From JAISGQ01 sp045604965 (GTDB taxonomy: Bacteria > Bacillota > Clostridia > Oscillospirales > Acutalibacteraceae), in assembly GCA_045604965.1 (NCBI GenBank), contig JAZUPB010000053.1:62001-126000 (forward strand): a DNA stretch of 64,000 nt, given 5' to 3'. Under the pieces are notes generated by a model. That model did not search any database and was not told the origin of the DNA. It saw nothing but the letters and a program-made list of their open reading frames with translations. Made by a program: the position numbers and the translations under genes. Below are positions 35,889 through 44,392 of the stretch, piece after piece (position 1 is the first letter of the stretch; the number at the start of each line of letters is the position of its first letter).

Positions 35889-37667
35889 ATGTTTAACCTC
35901 CTGAACGGAGCAGCCGCAGCTATCGGCTCGATGTTTTCAAGGAAGTCAGTGCATGGGCTCAACGATTCGGGTAACTCCCGACAGAATTTTTTCATATGGC
36001 TTTACCGTCTATGCTGCCTTTACGGTATGCAGATACAGCGCAAAGTCAATATGGTCATCAGAAAAACAAAAAAACTGCTCAGGCCTTTCGGCAGAGTTAT
36101 CTCCCGTGGGTTTGATGCCGCAGTGGTCCAGCCCGTGCAGACCACCAAGGTCACTTTTTCAGAAATAAAGGAAGAATTTCAAACTGCAAAGCCGCGAATA
36201 GATGCAGCAAGAAAGGACGGCATTCTTTCTTCAGCCAGAGTCGGCGTCGGTGTCGCCGCCGCTTCTGCGGTAAAGCATAAATCATTCCTTGCCAGCGCAG
36301 TAAATATTATTCTGCCTGTAATTTGCCTCATAATCCTCGGTTCCACCGTCAGCAGTGTTTTCAGTAAAAATTATGCTCTGGCTGTTGATTGCGGTGGTGA
36401 AACAGTTGGCTACATATCCAATGAATCCACTTTTACCGAGGCATCACAGCTTGTAAGCAGTGAGCTTCTTAGCACCAGCACCGAGATTGAGGAAAGCCTT
36501 AAGCCTACCTACAAGCTCGCTGCGGTTGACTCTTCGAAAATGAAGAACTCCACTCAGCTTGCAGAAAGTATGCTTTACGGCAACAACGATATCGAAGAAG
36601 CATACGGTCTCTTTATCGACGGCGAACTGATAGGTGCTATCCGAAGCGAAGGTGACCTCAGTTTTATTCTCGATGAATTCACAGAAAGCTATGCTGACAC
36701 ATCTCAGAAAGGTTCCTTCAGCTTTGTTCAGGATGTGGAAACCAAAAGCGGTCTGTTTGCATCGAAAGATGTTATGACGACCGATCAGCTTCGTGAAACC
36801 ATCAGAGGCACAAAAAATGTTATCAAGTCACACACTGTAAAATCCAACAACACGGTTTCAAAACTTCTTTCAACCTACAAAATGACCGAAGAGCGCTTTT
36901 ACGAGCTTAATCCTCAGGTTGCCAAAAACGGTCTTATAGCAGGTGAAACCGTCAGTGTTGAAACAGAGAAACCTGTTCTTGAGGTCAAGTGTGTAATTGT
37001 ACGTCAGTATACCGTAAGCGTTAATTTCAAATCCACTACAGTCAAGGATGCCACAAAGTACACCACCTACAAAAAGCTCAAGACAGCAGGAAAGAAGGGT
37101 ACTAATAAGGTAACCGAGGAGATAGTTTACGTTGGCGGAGTAGAGCAGAGTCGAAAGGTTATCAAAACCGAAGTCCTTAAAACTCCTGTTGACGAAGTTT
37201 ACGTTGTAGGTACCAAAAAGCTTCCCTCCGGCGGAGGAGGCGGCAGCAGCGGTGGCGGCGGCGGAGGCGGTGGCGGCCGAGTTCCTACCGGTATGTTCAC
37301 CTGGCCTGTTCCCGGTGTAAAACACGTTTCTTCTTACTACGGAATGCGCTGGGGCCGACTCCACAAGGGAATCGATATTTCTACCGGCGGAATTTACGGC
37401 AGAACTGTTGTTGCTTCTGCCAGCGGTAAGGTCACTCGCGCCGGTTGGTTCTCAAGCTACGGCTATTGCATTGATATTCAGCACAGCAGCGGTTATCTTA
37501 CAAGATATGCCCATCTGAGTAAAATCAATGTATCAAAAGGACAGTATGTTTCTTCCGGTCAGGCTATCGGCAAGGTCGGAAACAGCGGTAACTCCACAGG
37601 ACCTCACCTGCATTTCGAAATACGCCTCAACGGAAACACCAAGAACCCAATGAGCTATTTCAAATAA
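35889..37667 (+). CDS. Envelope M23 metallopeptidase with LysM-like and G5 domains
   Basis: Cell-wall endopeptidase of 592 aa. A basic cytosolic part of about 135 residues leads to one membrane helix (about 138-160). Outside come a helical region, a LysM-like domain (about 318-360, HTVKSNNTVSKLL...LNPQV), a G5 domain (about 368-445), a glycine/serine linker (near 450-467) and the M23 fold (470-592). Zn ligands lie in HKGIDIS and HLHFE. The type II orientation anchors it on the outer face. Clear GAGGAG upstream. Likely acts in wall remodelling; it may be a degrader or an activator of divisome hydrolases. Confidence 0.92.
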   Translation: MFNLLNGAAAAIGSMFSRKSVHGLNDSGNSRQNFFIWLYRLCCLYGMQIQRKVNMVIRKTKKLLRPFGRVISRGFDAAVVQPVQTTKVTFSEIKEEFQTAKPRIDAARKDGILSSARVGVGVAAASAVKHKSFLASAVNIILPVICLIILGSTVSSVFSKNYALAVDCGGETVGYISNESTFTEASQLVSSELLSTSTEIEESLKPTYKLAAVDSSKMKNSTQLAESMLYGNNDIEEAYGLFIDGELIGAIRSEGDLSFILDEFTESYADTSQKGSFSFVQDVETKSGLFASKDVMTTDQLRETIRGTKNVIKSHTVKSNNTVSKLLSTYKMTEERFYELNPQVAKNGLIAGETVSVETEKPVLEVKCVIVRQYTVSVNFKSTTVKDATKYTTYKKLKTAGKKGTNKVTEEIVYVGGVEQSRKVIKTEVLKTPVDEVYVVGTKKLPSGGGGGSSGGGGGGGGGRVPTGMFTWPVPGVKHVSSYYGMRWGRLHKGIDISTGGIYGRTVVASASGKVTRAGWFSSYGYCIDIQHSSGYLTRYAHLSKINVSKGQYVSSGQAIGKVGNSGNSTGPHLHFEIRLNGNTKNPMSYFK

Positions 37668-37672
37668 TCATT

Positions 37673-37704
37673 AAATCGGCATCGTTTCGGCGATGCCGAT
37701 TTTT
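37673..37704 (+). terminator. Terminator of the M23 peptidase gene
   Basis: AATCGGCATCG / CGATGCCGATT with a 6-nt loop and TTTT. Confidence 0.9.
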
Positions 37705-37913
37705 CACAGCATATGTAAACAATTTGTAAAGTATACGTTAACAATATTCTATAATCAAAATTATTCTTTTCATTTTCAGCAACTCGTGATATAATGATTT
37801 GCGGCATTTTATATGCCTTGATTTGGTGCATCTTTTTTAGATTATATACTTCTGACTAAAATGTCAGGAAATGTTTAACATATAAACATAAAACAAGAGG
37901 AGTGCGTTTCGCA

Positions 37914-39179
37914 TTGGATAAATTTGTCATTAACGGACCGACTAAACTGCACGGCAGCATTACAGTCGGCGGTGCAAAGAATGCAGCTGTCGCCATTATT
38001 CCCGCAACAATCCTTGCCGGTGATGTCTGCCGCATCGAAAACCTTCCCGATATAAGCGACGTAAATGTTCTGTCCGAGATACTTAAAAGTCTTGGTGCTG
38101 TTGTTTCAAGACCTGAACCTTCTGTTCTTGAAATAGACCCCAGACCGATAAACACTCATATTGCCGACCACGAAATGGTCAAGAAAATGCGCGCCTCCTA
38201 TTATCTCTATGGTGCTCTTCTCGGCCGCTACTGCAATGCTCGTGTCCCCCTCCCCGGCGGCTGCTATTTCGGCGTTCGTCCCATTGATCAGCACCTGAAG
38301 GGTTTTGAATCTCTCGGCGCATCTTATTCTGTAGAAGACGGTATGGTTGATCTCCAGGCTGAAAAGCTTGTCGGCAACAGGATATATCTCGATATCGTCT
38401 CTGTCGGTGCTACCATTAATATTATGCTCGCTGCGGTAAAGGCAGAGGGTCTTACTATTATTGAGAATGCCGCAAGAGAGCCTCATATCGTTGACCTTGC
38501 AAACTTCCTCAACTCCATCGGCGCGGATATTCTTGGTGCAGGTACCGGTACAATAAAGATCAGAGGCGTTCAGAATCTGGGTGGTTCTACCTATTATGTC
38601 ATTCCCGATCAGATCGAGGCCGGAACGTATATGGTCGCTGCTGCTGCAACAGGCGGTGATCTTACCATAGAAAACGTCACACCCAAGCACCTTGAGACCA
38701 TTACTGCAAAGCTTGTAAGTATGGGCTGTAAGGTCGAGGAATACGACGATGCTGTCAGAGTTATGAGAGACAAGCCTCTTTCTCGCTGCAATGTTAAAAC
38801 TATGCCCCACCCCGGTTTTCCCACCGATATGCAGCCTCAGATCGGCGTTCTTATGGCTCTTGCAGACGGTGTAAGTATCCTTACCGAAGGTGTATGGGAT
38901 AACAGATTCCAGTATGTTGACGAGCTCCGTAAAATGGGCGCACAGGTAAGTGTTGACGGTAAGGTCGCGATCTACGACGGTGTCAACTCTCTCCACGGTG
39001 CTCCTGTCAAGGCAACCGACCTTCGCGGCGGCGCTGCTATGGTTATTGCTGCTATGGCTGCTGAGGGCACTACCACTATCGGAGATATATACCATATTGA
39101 GCGTGGCTATGAAAATATGATCGATAAGCTCACACGCTGCGGCGCTGATATTGAAAGACGATCTTTCCCAGATCAGTAA
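37914..39179 (+). CDS. murA: UDP-N-acetylglucosamine 1-carboxyvinyltransferase
   Basis: First committed enzyme of peptidoglycan synthesis; adds enolpyruvate from PEP to UDP-GlcNAc. The product is 421 aa. The fosfomycin-target cysteine is present (Cys117, in PLPGGCYFGVRPID), so no intrinsic Cys-to-Asp resistance. The TTG at 37914 gives the usual N-terminus DKFVINGP and has GAGGAG 11 bases upstream; the GTG at 37902 touches that site. Long AT-rich leader with TATAAT near 37790. Single gene next to an envelope peptidase. Confidence 0.95.
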   Translation: MDKFVINGPTKLHGSITVGGAKNAAVAIIPATILAGDVCRIENLPDISDVNVLSEILKSLGAVVSRPEPSVLEIDPRPINTHIADHEMVKKMRASYYLYGALLGRYCNARVPLPGGCYFGVRPIDQHLKGFESLGASYSVEDGMVDLQAEKLVGNRIYLDIVSVGATINIMLAAVKAEGLTIIENAAREPHIVDLANFLNSIGADILGAGTGTIKIRGVQNLGGSTYYVIPDQIEAGTYMVAAAATGGDLTIENVTPKHLETITAKLVSMGCKVEEYDDAVRVMRDKPLSRCNVKTMPHPGFPTDMQPQIGVLMALADGVSILTEGVWDNRFQYVDELRKMGAQVSVDGKVAIYDGVNSLHGAPVKATDLRGGAAMVIAAMAAEGTTTIGDIYHIERGYENMIDKLTRCGADIERRSFPDQ

Positions 39180-39214
39180 AAATCCCCGGCAACGGACGAA
39201 ATAATAAAGCATTT

Positions 39215-39250
39215 ACAGGCACAGCAGTTAAACTGATGTGCCTGTTCTTG
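39215..39250 (+). terminator. Hairpin after murA
   Basis: ACAGGCACA / TGTGCCTGT with an inner CAGT/ACTG pairing. The tail is only mildly T-rich (TCTTG). Confidence 0.6.
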
Positions 39251-39286
39251 TATCGCCCGCTTTTGTGTAATGGTATATAAACAATA

Positions 39287-39326
39287 ATCACCGTCACGGT
39301 CTTTACAGTTCGTGACGGTGATTTCT
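39287..39326. terminator. Bidirectional terminator between murA and tetR
   Basis: Perfect 12-bp stem ATCACCGTCACG (39287-39298) / CGTGACGGTGAT (39311-39322) with short T-rich flanks. Confidence 0.8.
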
Positions 39327-39328
39327 GT

Positions 39329-39898
39329 TTATTTCAATAAAGTGAGTATCAAATTCAGTTGGGCGTCCACATCTTTCTGAGTCAGCGGGATCAGTACGTT
39401 GTGCTTGCCCATACCCTCCAGACTCCAAATAATAAGCAGAGCGGTTTCCCTGCAATTCTTACAGGAGAATATACCACGTGCCGTCCCAAGTTCCAATATC
39501 TGGGAGACGATCTCAATACAGGATTGGGCGCGTTTTTGCAAAAGCTCACGGCCCAGCTCGCTTCCCATAGCAAATTCTGCTGTGGCATTGTCAATAGAAA
39601 TTGAGGGATCCAGCAACTGTGACATTCTGCTTCGCAGGAAACTGATCAGGAATTTATCCGGAGGAATCTCCATAGCCTTGGCGTTTTCCAACGCAGCAAA
39701 GGCTGCGGTCTGCTCCTCCTGAATGATGGCTGAAAAAACATTTTCGGTAGAAGTGTAGTGACGATAGAGCCCGCCTCTGGAAATACCTGCAGCATTACAG
39801 ATATCTTGCATATTTACTGCAGAGAAGCCTTTTGCAGCAAACAGCTTCCTAGATGCTTCCAGTATTTTCTTACGTGACAGTTCTCCGCGGATGCTCAT
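39329..39898 (-). CDS. TetR family transcriptional regulator
   Basis: Repressor of 189 aa. The helix-turn-helix lies at about residues 27-46 (NMQDICNAAGISRGGLYRHYTS), followed by an all-helical ligand domain. It is the second gene of a two-gene operon, 25 bases after the transporter, so it very likely represses its own promoter through the palindrome at 41375. The inducer is unknown, presumably the transported compound. Confidence 0.92.
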   Translation of the reverse strand: MSIRGELSRKKILEASRKLFAAKGFSAVNMQDICNAAGISRGGLYRHYTSTENVFSAIIQEEQTAAFAALENAKAMEIPPDKFLISFLRSRMSQLLDPSISIDNATAEFAMGSELGRELLQKRAQSCIEIVSQILELGTARGIFSCKNCRETALLIIWSLEGMGKHNVLIPLTQKDVDAQLNLILTLLK

Positions 39899-39923
39899 AA
39901 AATCTCACCTCACGGCCAGTATA

Positions 39924-41360
39924 TCATTTGCTTTCCTGCTTTTCAAGCAGTTCTTTGGGTAAGGATTCACGTACAACTTCTTCTGTATAGCGCTTGGGCA
40001 TTTTAAAGCATGCGAAGAATCCCAGAATACAGACAAGTGAGACTATTACAGGCACCAGAGAAACACCAATCTTCCAGGTTTCCCCTGCGACTTCCACTCC
40101 GTTAATGATTTTGGGCGACTGGATATTCTTGATATACTCATACACAAGTCCGGTGGAAACAGCGGATACTACAGAAGCGAACAGGGATTGAATTGCATAA
40201 TACATACCGGAGTGATCTATTCCCGTGATGTTGAACTCCATAGCGGAAATTTGGGAGGGGATTATGTAGGGAGTGCAGAAAAATGCACCTATGGCAAAAC
40301 TGCCAATGAAGCTTCCGATGCAGCCTATGACTACACGAGCGGTTACTGAATCGGGGAAAAGATACTCGCTGCCAACGCAGAAATTGAGGATGGCCACAGC
40401 AAAACACAAAAGGCAAACCTGATAGCTGAAACGGATACCCTTCTTTTTGATCATACGGTAGTAGAAAAACAGCATAAGCGGAACGGGTGCAAAGGCACAG
40501 GAATTTAAAAGTGCACCCAGACCTGCGTCAATATTCATAACACCGGAAATAAGAGTATTCTGGGAAGAAAGGAACATTTGCAGGCCAAAGAAAGCACATG
40601 AGTTTGGAATGAGCCAGCGAAGGAAATGGCGATTTCTTATGGTAAGGCGCAAGCTGGTCCTCAAAGGTATTTTTGCTTCGGGAAGGTAATCTTTGCCTTC
40701 GCCGTATTTTTCTCCTTCTTTTATGATGAAAAGCGGTGTGAGCATAGTAAGCATAATCGGGGAAGCGCATATAACAAGAGTGCGTATGTTTATTCCCTTG
40801 CTGATAAAAATAGGAATGAGGGCATATGCGATACAATATCCGATAGTCTCCCAGAAAGACTTATAGCTGCCTACACGCATACGCTGCTCATCATCTTTGC
40901 ACACACTGGAAAGGCTGCCGTGGAAAGTGATAACAGACAAGGTATAGGAGGTAAAGAAAATCAGGAGCATTGCCCCCACCCAGATGGTGTTTACCAAAGA
41001 ATTTTCACGGAATTCAAGAGGTGTCCATACCAGAAAATAGCTGATTGCCAGGGGAATAAAGGCGATGAGCAGCATTGGACGGCGACGACCCCAGCGAGTG
41101 CGGATATTATCTGTCAGGGAAGCAAGAGGAATGTCGATAAGACCATCAAAAATCTTAGCGATCATCCATACTGCACCAAAGAGGCTGGGAACGATGAGGG
41201 CATAGCCTGTGAGACTCCAGCTTTCTTTGTTTGCGGTAAGACCGGCGGGGTTGAGAGCATCAGTGAAATATGCTCCCAAAAGTACAAACAGGAGATTTGG
41301 TCCGAAAAAGCAGGAACCGTATAGGAATTCCTTCCATTTCTTGTCTAATGATACTACCAT
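39924..41360 (-). CDS. GPH/MFS family cation symporter
   Basis: Inner-membrane carrier, 478 aa, with about 12 helices. The beginning KKWKEFLYGSCFFGPNLLF and the DNIRTRWGRRRPMLLI loop (near 85) are typical of the glycoside-pentoside-hexuronide:cation symporters. The start at 41360 follows GAGAGG at normal distance; a longer frame to 41417 would run through the operator. Regulated by the TetR protein encoded behind it. Control by TetR rather than LacI/AraC hints at a non-sugar substrate such as a bile acid or drug (inference). Confidence 0.85.
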   Translation of the reverse strand: MVVSLDKKWKEFLYGSCFFGPNLLFVLLGAYFTDALNPAGLTANKESWSLTGYALIVPSLFGAVWMIAKIFDGLIDIPLASLTDNIRTRWGRRRPMLLIAFIPLAISYFLVWTPLEFRENSLVNTIWVGAMLLIFFTSYTLSVITFHGSLSSVCKDDEQRMRVGSYKSFWETIGYCIAYALIPIFISKGINIRTLVICASPIMLTMLTPLFIIKEGEKYGEGKDYLPEAKIPLRTSLRLTIRNRHFLRWLIPNSCAFFGLQMFLSSQNTLISGVMNIDAGLGALLNSCAFAPVPLMLFFYYRMIKKKGIRFSYQVCLLCFAVAILNFCVGSEYLFPDSVTARVVIGCIGSFIGSFAIGAFFCTPYIIPSQISAMEFNITGIDHSGMYYAIQSLFASVVSAVSTGLVYEYIKNIQSPKIINGVEVAGETWKIGVSLVPVIVSLVCILGFFACFKMPKRYTEEVVRESLPKELLEKQESK

Positions 41361-41374
41361 TGTTTTATACCTCT

Positions 41375-41414
41375 CTATATTTGTTTGCGACATAGGTGTC
41401 GCAAACAAATATAG
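41375..41414. promoter_or_regulatory. Perfect 18-bp inverted repeat, predicted TetR operator
   Basis: CTATATTTGTTTGCGACA (41375-41392) and its exact reverse complement (41397-41414) flank TAGG. It covers the -10 box and the start of transcription of the transporter-tetR operon. Confidence 0.85.
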
Positions 41415-41436
41415 CATCTTGAGATTAACCTGTCAA
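41408..41436 (-). promoter_or_regulatory. Promoter of the transporter-tetR operon
   Basis: Minus-strand TTGACA (41431-41436) and TATATT (41408-41413) with a 17-base spacer. The -10 lies inside the palindrome. Confidence 0.8.
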
Positions 41437-41598
41437 GTACGAAAGTACAATACAAGGTTTATCGGCGCGAAAATGACTTATCTGATAGCCGTTGCTCGGT
41501 CGTAGCGGCAAAAGGGAAGTCAGTGCAAAATCGTTGAAAGTATCAGCAAATTATGGTAAAATCGGTTTGATAAATTAGACTTTGTGGAGATGTTATCT

Positions 41599-42054
41599 AT
41601 GAAGATTGAATATAGGAAGGCGGACATAGCAGATGCAGAATTACTGATAGATATTTATAATTCTGCGTTTTATAGTGATTATATTAAATATGGTGAATGT
41701 CCTGCGTATGGGAAAACAAAAGAAATGATGGAGAAATCCATTAAAAATTATCCTAAATTCATTATTCTATTTAATAACAATCCAGTTGGCTGCGTTTCGT
41801 GTAAACAGGTAGAAGCAGGAATATATGAAATTGGCTGTTTGTGTGTTGTTCCAGAGTATCAAGGTAAAGGAATTGGAACACAAGCAATTAAATTTGTAAC
41901 GTCGTACTACGAGGATTGGGATAAAATTACGTTAATCACACCCATAGACAAAAAAGAAAATGTAAAATTTTATACAGAAAAATGCGGATTTGATATAGTG
42001 TCTACTGAAATGGATGGAAATGTTAAAGTAGCACGATTTGTTTTAGAGAGATAA
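41599..42054 (+). CDS. GNAT family N-acetyltransferase
   Basis: Acetyl-CoA-dependent acetyltransferase of 151 aa. The CoA-binding loop is VVPEYQGKGIGTQA near residue 92, with the C-terminal F-Y-T-E-K-C-G-F motif of the fold. The ATG at 41599 follows GGAGATG. Its codons are plainly more A/T-rich than the surrounding genes (for example AAA, ATT, TTA preferred), suggesting recent gain. Acceptor molecule unknown. Confidence 0.85.
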   Translation: MKIEYRKADIADAELLIDIYNSAFYSDYIKYGECPAYGKTKEMMEKSIKNYPKFIILFNNNPVGCVSCKQVEAGIYEIGCLCVVPEYQGKGIGTQAIKFVTSYYEDWDKITLITPIDKKENVKFYTEKCGFDIVSTEMDGNVKVARFVLER

Positions 42055-42116
42055 ATTCCAATTTATCGAATCGTTAGTATGGCACACTTCTACACACTGA
42101 AAACCATACATACTAC

Positions 42117-42152
42117 AAAACCGGTCTATGTTTGCAAACATAGACCGGTTTA
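42117..42152. terminator. Bidirectional terminator, 34-bp perfect palindrome
   Basis: AAACCGGTCTATGTTTG (42118-42134) and its exact complement (42135-42151), ending in TTT. It lies between the GNAT gene and the convergent epimerase. Confidence 0.85.
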
Positions 42153-42190
42153 AATATCTTGCGGCTGCTACAGTATATTCGTGTTTTTAT

Positions 42191-43093
42191 TTATTCCTTG
42201 AAATTCTCATCTATAAACTCGAGGAGCGGCTTTTTCCTAACCAGTTCACGATTGTTTCTGTACCACTCATAGGATTCTTTCAGACCCTCTTCGAGAGGTT
42301 TGGTATCGCTCATAAGCTTATTCATTTCCGTAACATCAAGCTCATACTCATAGTCGAGAAATGGGAAATAGCTACGCTGATTTATTTCTTCTCTTATGTA
42401 TTTAAGTTCCGGATTCTTTCCCAGCACTTTATAGCACAGCTCAACCCACTTATTCACAGTTATCATTTCTGTATTACCTACATTGAAGATATGCTGCTCC
42501 GGACGTTTTTCCATAATCAGTTCCATAAACCTGCACATATCTTCTATATGGAAAAACTGCATTTTCATACTTCCATCCTTGGGCACGTAAAAAGGACGGT
42601 CATTTTCAGCACATTCAAAAACAAATGCCTCTCTATATACATTGTTCATCGGGCCGTAAAGGTAGGGCGGGCGTATTATGTATGCATCTGGAATTTTAGA
42701 AAGCAGATATTTCTCCGCTGCGATTTTATTTGTGCCGTAATCGCCCCAGTATTTATTAGGTCCGCACTCCTGGCTTTCGTTGAACGGCTGCGGCAGGGTT
42801 TCCGGATACACTGCGCTTGAGCTGACAAATATGTACTGTCCAACCTCTCCCAGTGCATTTATCAGTTCTGCTTCGTCCATTTCATTGTATGATGAAATAT
42901 CGAGCACAGCATCAAAACTGTATCTTTTCAGGATATTTCCCAATTGATGTCTGTCTGCCTCAATAAGAGTTACCCCTTCAGACTGCGGTCTTGTATTGCG
43001 GTTAAGAACATAAACATTGTGCCCCTTCTTCGCAAAATATTCCGCCGTGAACCTGCTTGCGAACACTGTTCCGCCTGTGACAAGATAATTCAT
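42191..43093 (-). CDS. NAD-dependent epimerase/dehydratase family protein
   Basis: Extended short-chain dehydrogenase of 300 aa. The nucleotide-binding start is YLVTGGTVFASRFTAEYF, a GGxxxxS variant of the common GxxGxxG. A YGTNKIAAEKYL motif (Tyr-x3-Lys near 122) supplies the catalytic pair. Acts on a nucleotide-sugar or similar substrate; no sugar-nucleotide cluster is near to identify it. AAAAGGAG precedes the ATG. Single gene. Confidence 0.88.
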   Translation of the reverse strand: MNYLVTGGTVFASRFTAEYFAKKGHNVYVLNRNTRPQSEGVTLIEADRHQLGNILKRYSFDAVLDISSYNEMDEAELINALGEVGQYIFVSSSAVYPETLPQPFNESQECGPNKYWGDYGTNKIAAEKYLLSKIPDAYIIRPPYLYGPMNNVYREAFVFECAENDRPFYVPKDGSMKMQFFHIEDMCRFMELIMEKRPEQHIFNVGNTEMITVNKWVELCYKVLGKNPELKYIREEINQRSYFPFLDYEYELDVTEMNKLMSDTKPLEEGLKESYEWYRNNRELVRKKPLLEFIDENFKE

Positions 43094-43125
43094 TGTGCTG
43101 CACTCCTTTTGTTATTATAAAAATA

Positions 43126-43153
43126 AAAACGGCAGTAAAACTGCCGTTTTTTT
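43126..43153 (-). terminator. Terminator of the 49-aa membrane peptide gene
   Basis: AAAACGGCAG / CTGCCGTTTT around TAAAA, with T-rich sequence following on the minus strand. Confidence 0.85.
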
Positions 43154-43154
43154 C

Positions 43155-43304
43155 TTACTGAATTGAGCAATCGATATAGTGCTCGAGCTCCTCATCTTCC
43201 TTACGCTTCTTTTCGAGCATAAGAACTGCGGTTGTAATGGATGCAACAACAGCTGCAATTGCAGTGATAACGCCGAGAATTACCCACGGATTGGTCTTTT
43301 TCAT
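43155..43304 (-). CDS. 49-aa single-span membrane protein
   Basis: ATG at 43304 preceded by GGAGGTG and a TAA at 43157 give 49 residues: MKKTNP, a hydrophobic helix (about residues 7-30), then a very charged tail (EKKRKEDEELEH). It has its own terminator directly behind. A ribosome site this strong, a clean membrane helix and a terminator argue for a real gene. The topology would put the charged tail in the cytosol. Role unknown; such small proteins often tune a membrane partner. Confidence 0.7.
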   Translation of the reverse strand: MKKTNPWVILGVITAIAAVVASITTAVLMLEKKRKEDEELEHYIDCSIQ

Positions 43305-43504
43305 AACTGAATGCACCTCCAAATTAAAATATCTCTATATCTCTTACAGAACTTTATGTCCTATGTCTTTTCTTGCTTCTTATGATAATCTCTTTGATAC
43401 CTCTTGTCAATTATATCCTTTTCATTTTTACATAACTTTTACGTTTTGTTGCGTTCTCATTCATTATCTTATTGCAAAGTGCATCAAAAATACGTCTAAA
43501 TAGC

Positions 43505-43531
43505 AAAAAAGCAGAGCCAAGCTCTGCTTTT
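43505..43531 (-). terminator. Terminator of rpsT
   Basis: GCAGAGC / GCTCTGC with a 3-nt loop and a T-run on the minus strand. Confidence 0.88.
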
Positions 43532-43544
43532 AAATCAAAGGTAC

Positions 43545-43802
43545 TTAGGAAGCCTTATTTGCCTTGCGAGCGATAGCGGACTTCTTTCTTGCAGCGGTAT
43601 TCTTATGAAGAATTCCCTTTGCAACAGCCTGATCGATCTTCTTAATTGCAAGGCGGACTGCCTCATCAGTATTCTCATGATTCTCGATTGCAGCATCAGC
43701 CTTTTTGAGGGTAGTCTTGAGGTTGGATCTGATAGCCTTATTGCGGAGATTCTTTGTCTCGTTGACCTTTACTCTCTTCTTAGCAGACTTAATGTTGGGC
43801 AT
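43545..43802 (-). CDS. rpsT: 30S ribosomal protein S20
   Basis: Primary 16S rRNA-binding protein of the small subunit, 85 aa, lysine/alanine-rich helices. The opening MPNIKSAKKRVKVNETKN and ending HKNTAARKKSAIARK are typical. AGGAGGTG lies upstream. It has its own promoter and terminator, as usual for rpsT. Confidence 0.97.
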   Translation of the reverse strand: MPNIKSAKKRVKVNETKNLRNKAIRSNLKTTLKKADAAIENHENTDEAVRLAIKKIDQAVAKGILHKNTAARKKSAIARKANKAS

Positions 43803-43843
43803 TTACGGTACACCTCCTTGCTTTCTTACAGTCACGTGCAGAT

Positions 43844-43872
43844 ATTGTAGCACTATTCAAACGAAAAAGCAA
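43844..43872 (-). promoter_or_regulatory. Promoter of rpsT
   Basis: Minus-strand TTGCTT (43867-43872) and TACAAT (43844-43849), 17-base spacer. Confidence 0.6.
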
Positions 43873-43912
43873 CTATTTTTTTTACCTGCCGTATTTTTTG
43901 TCTTTGATTTCG

Positions 43913-44392
43913 TCATTTATGATATTTTGAGCCGTTATTTATGCAAAATGCACGATATATCTGCTCACAAAGCATAACCCGTGCCAACTGATGAGGGAAT
44001 GTCATAGGTGACATTGAAAGCTTTACCTTTGCTCGGCTCTTAACTTCTTCCGACAAACCGAATGAGCCTCCGATTATAAAACACATCCCCTTGCTTGACA
44101 TAGCGGATTTTTCCGTCAGCACAGCAAGCTGTTCGGAAGAATGCATTTTTCCTTCTATGCACATTGCGATTATATCACTGCCTGCAGGGCATTTTGCCAG
44201 GATATTCTTTCCTTCCGCAATAAGTCCCGCTTCTATCTGTGCCCTGGAGGGGTTGTCCGGAAGCCTGTGTTCATCTATTTCCACAATAGAGAATCTGCAG
44301 TACAGAGACAAGCGTTTTGAATACTCTGCACAAGCCTCGCGCCAATACTGTTCCTTAAGCTTTCCCACGCATATTATGCGGACATCCTGCAT
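43913..44392 (-). CDS. rlmH: 23S rRNA (pseudouridine-1915-N3)-methyltransferase
   Basis: SPOUT methyltransferase, 159 aa, modifying helix 69 of 23S rRNA. It shows the SAM-knot IIGGSFGLSEEV (near 103) and the late MTFPHQLARVMLCEQIYRAF. Its ATG overlaps the metallo-hydrolase stop by one base. Last gene of the acyltransferase-hydrolase-rlmH group. Confidence 0.95.
   Translation of the reverse strand: MQDVRIICVGKLKEQYWREACAEYSKRLSLYCRFSIVEIDEHRLPDNPSRAQIEAGLIAEGKNILAKCPAGSDIIAMCIEGKMHSSEQLAVLTEKSAMSSKGMCFIIGGSFGLSEEVKSRAKVKLSMSPMTFPHQLARVMLCEQIYRAFCINNGSKYHK

Noticed and set aside
37230..37280. Repeat array in the M23 gene
   Set aside because: It is a low-complexity Gly/Ser linker coded by GGC/GGA triplets within one protein, not a DNA repeat element.
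38106..39212. Long minus-strand frame across murA
   Set aside because: It mirrors murA, has no family resemblance, and its start region has no ribosome site.
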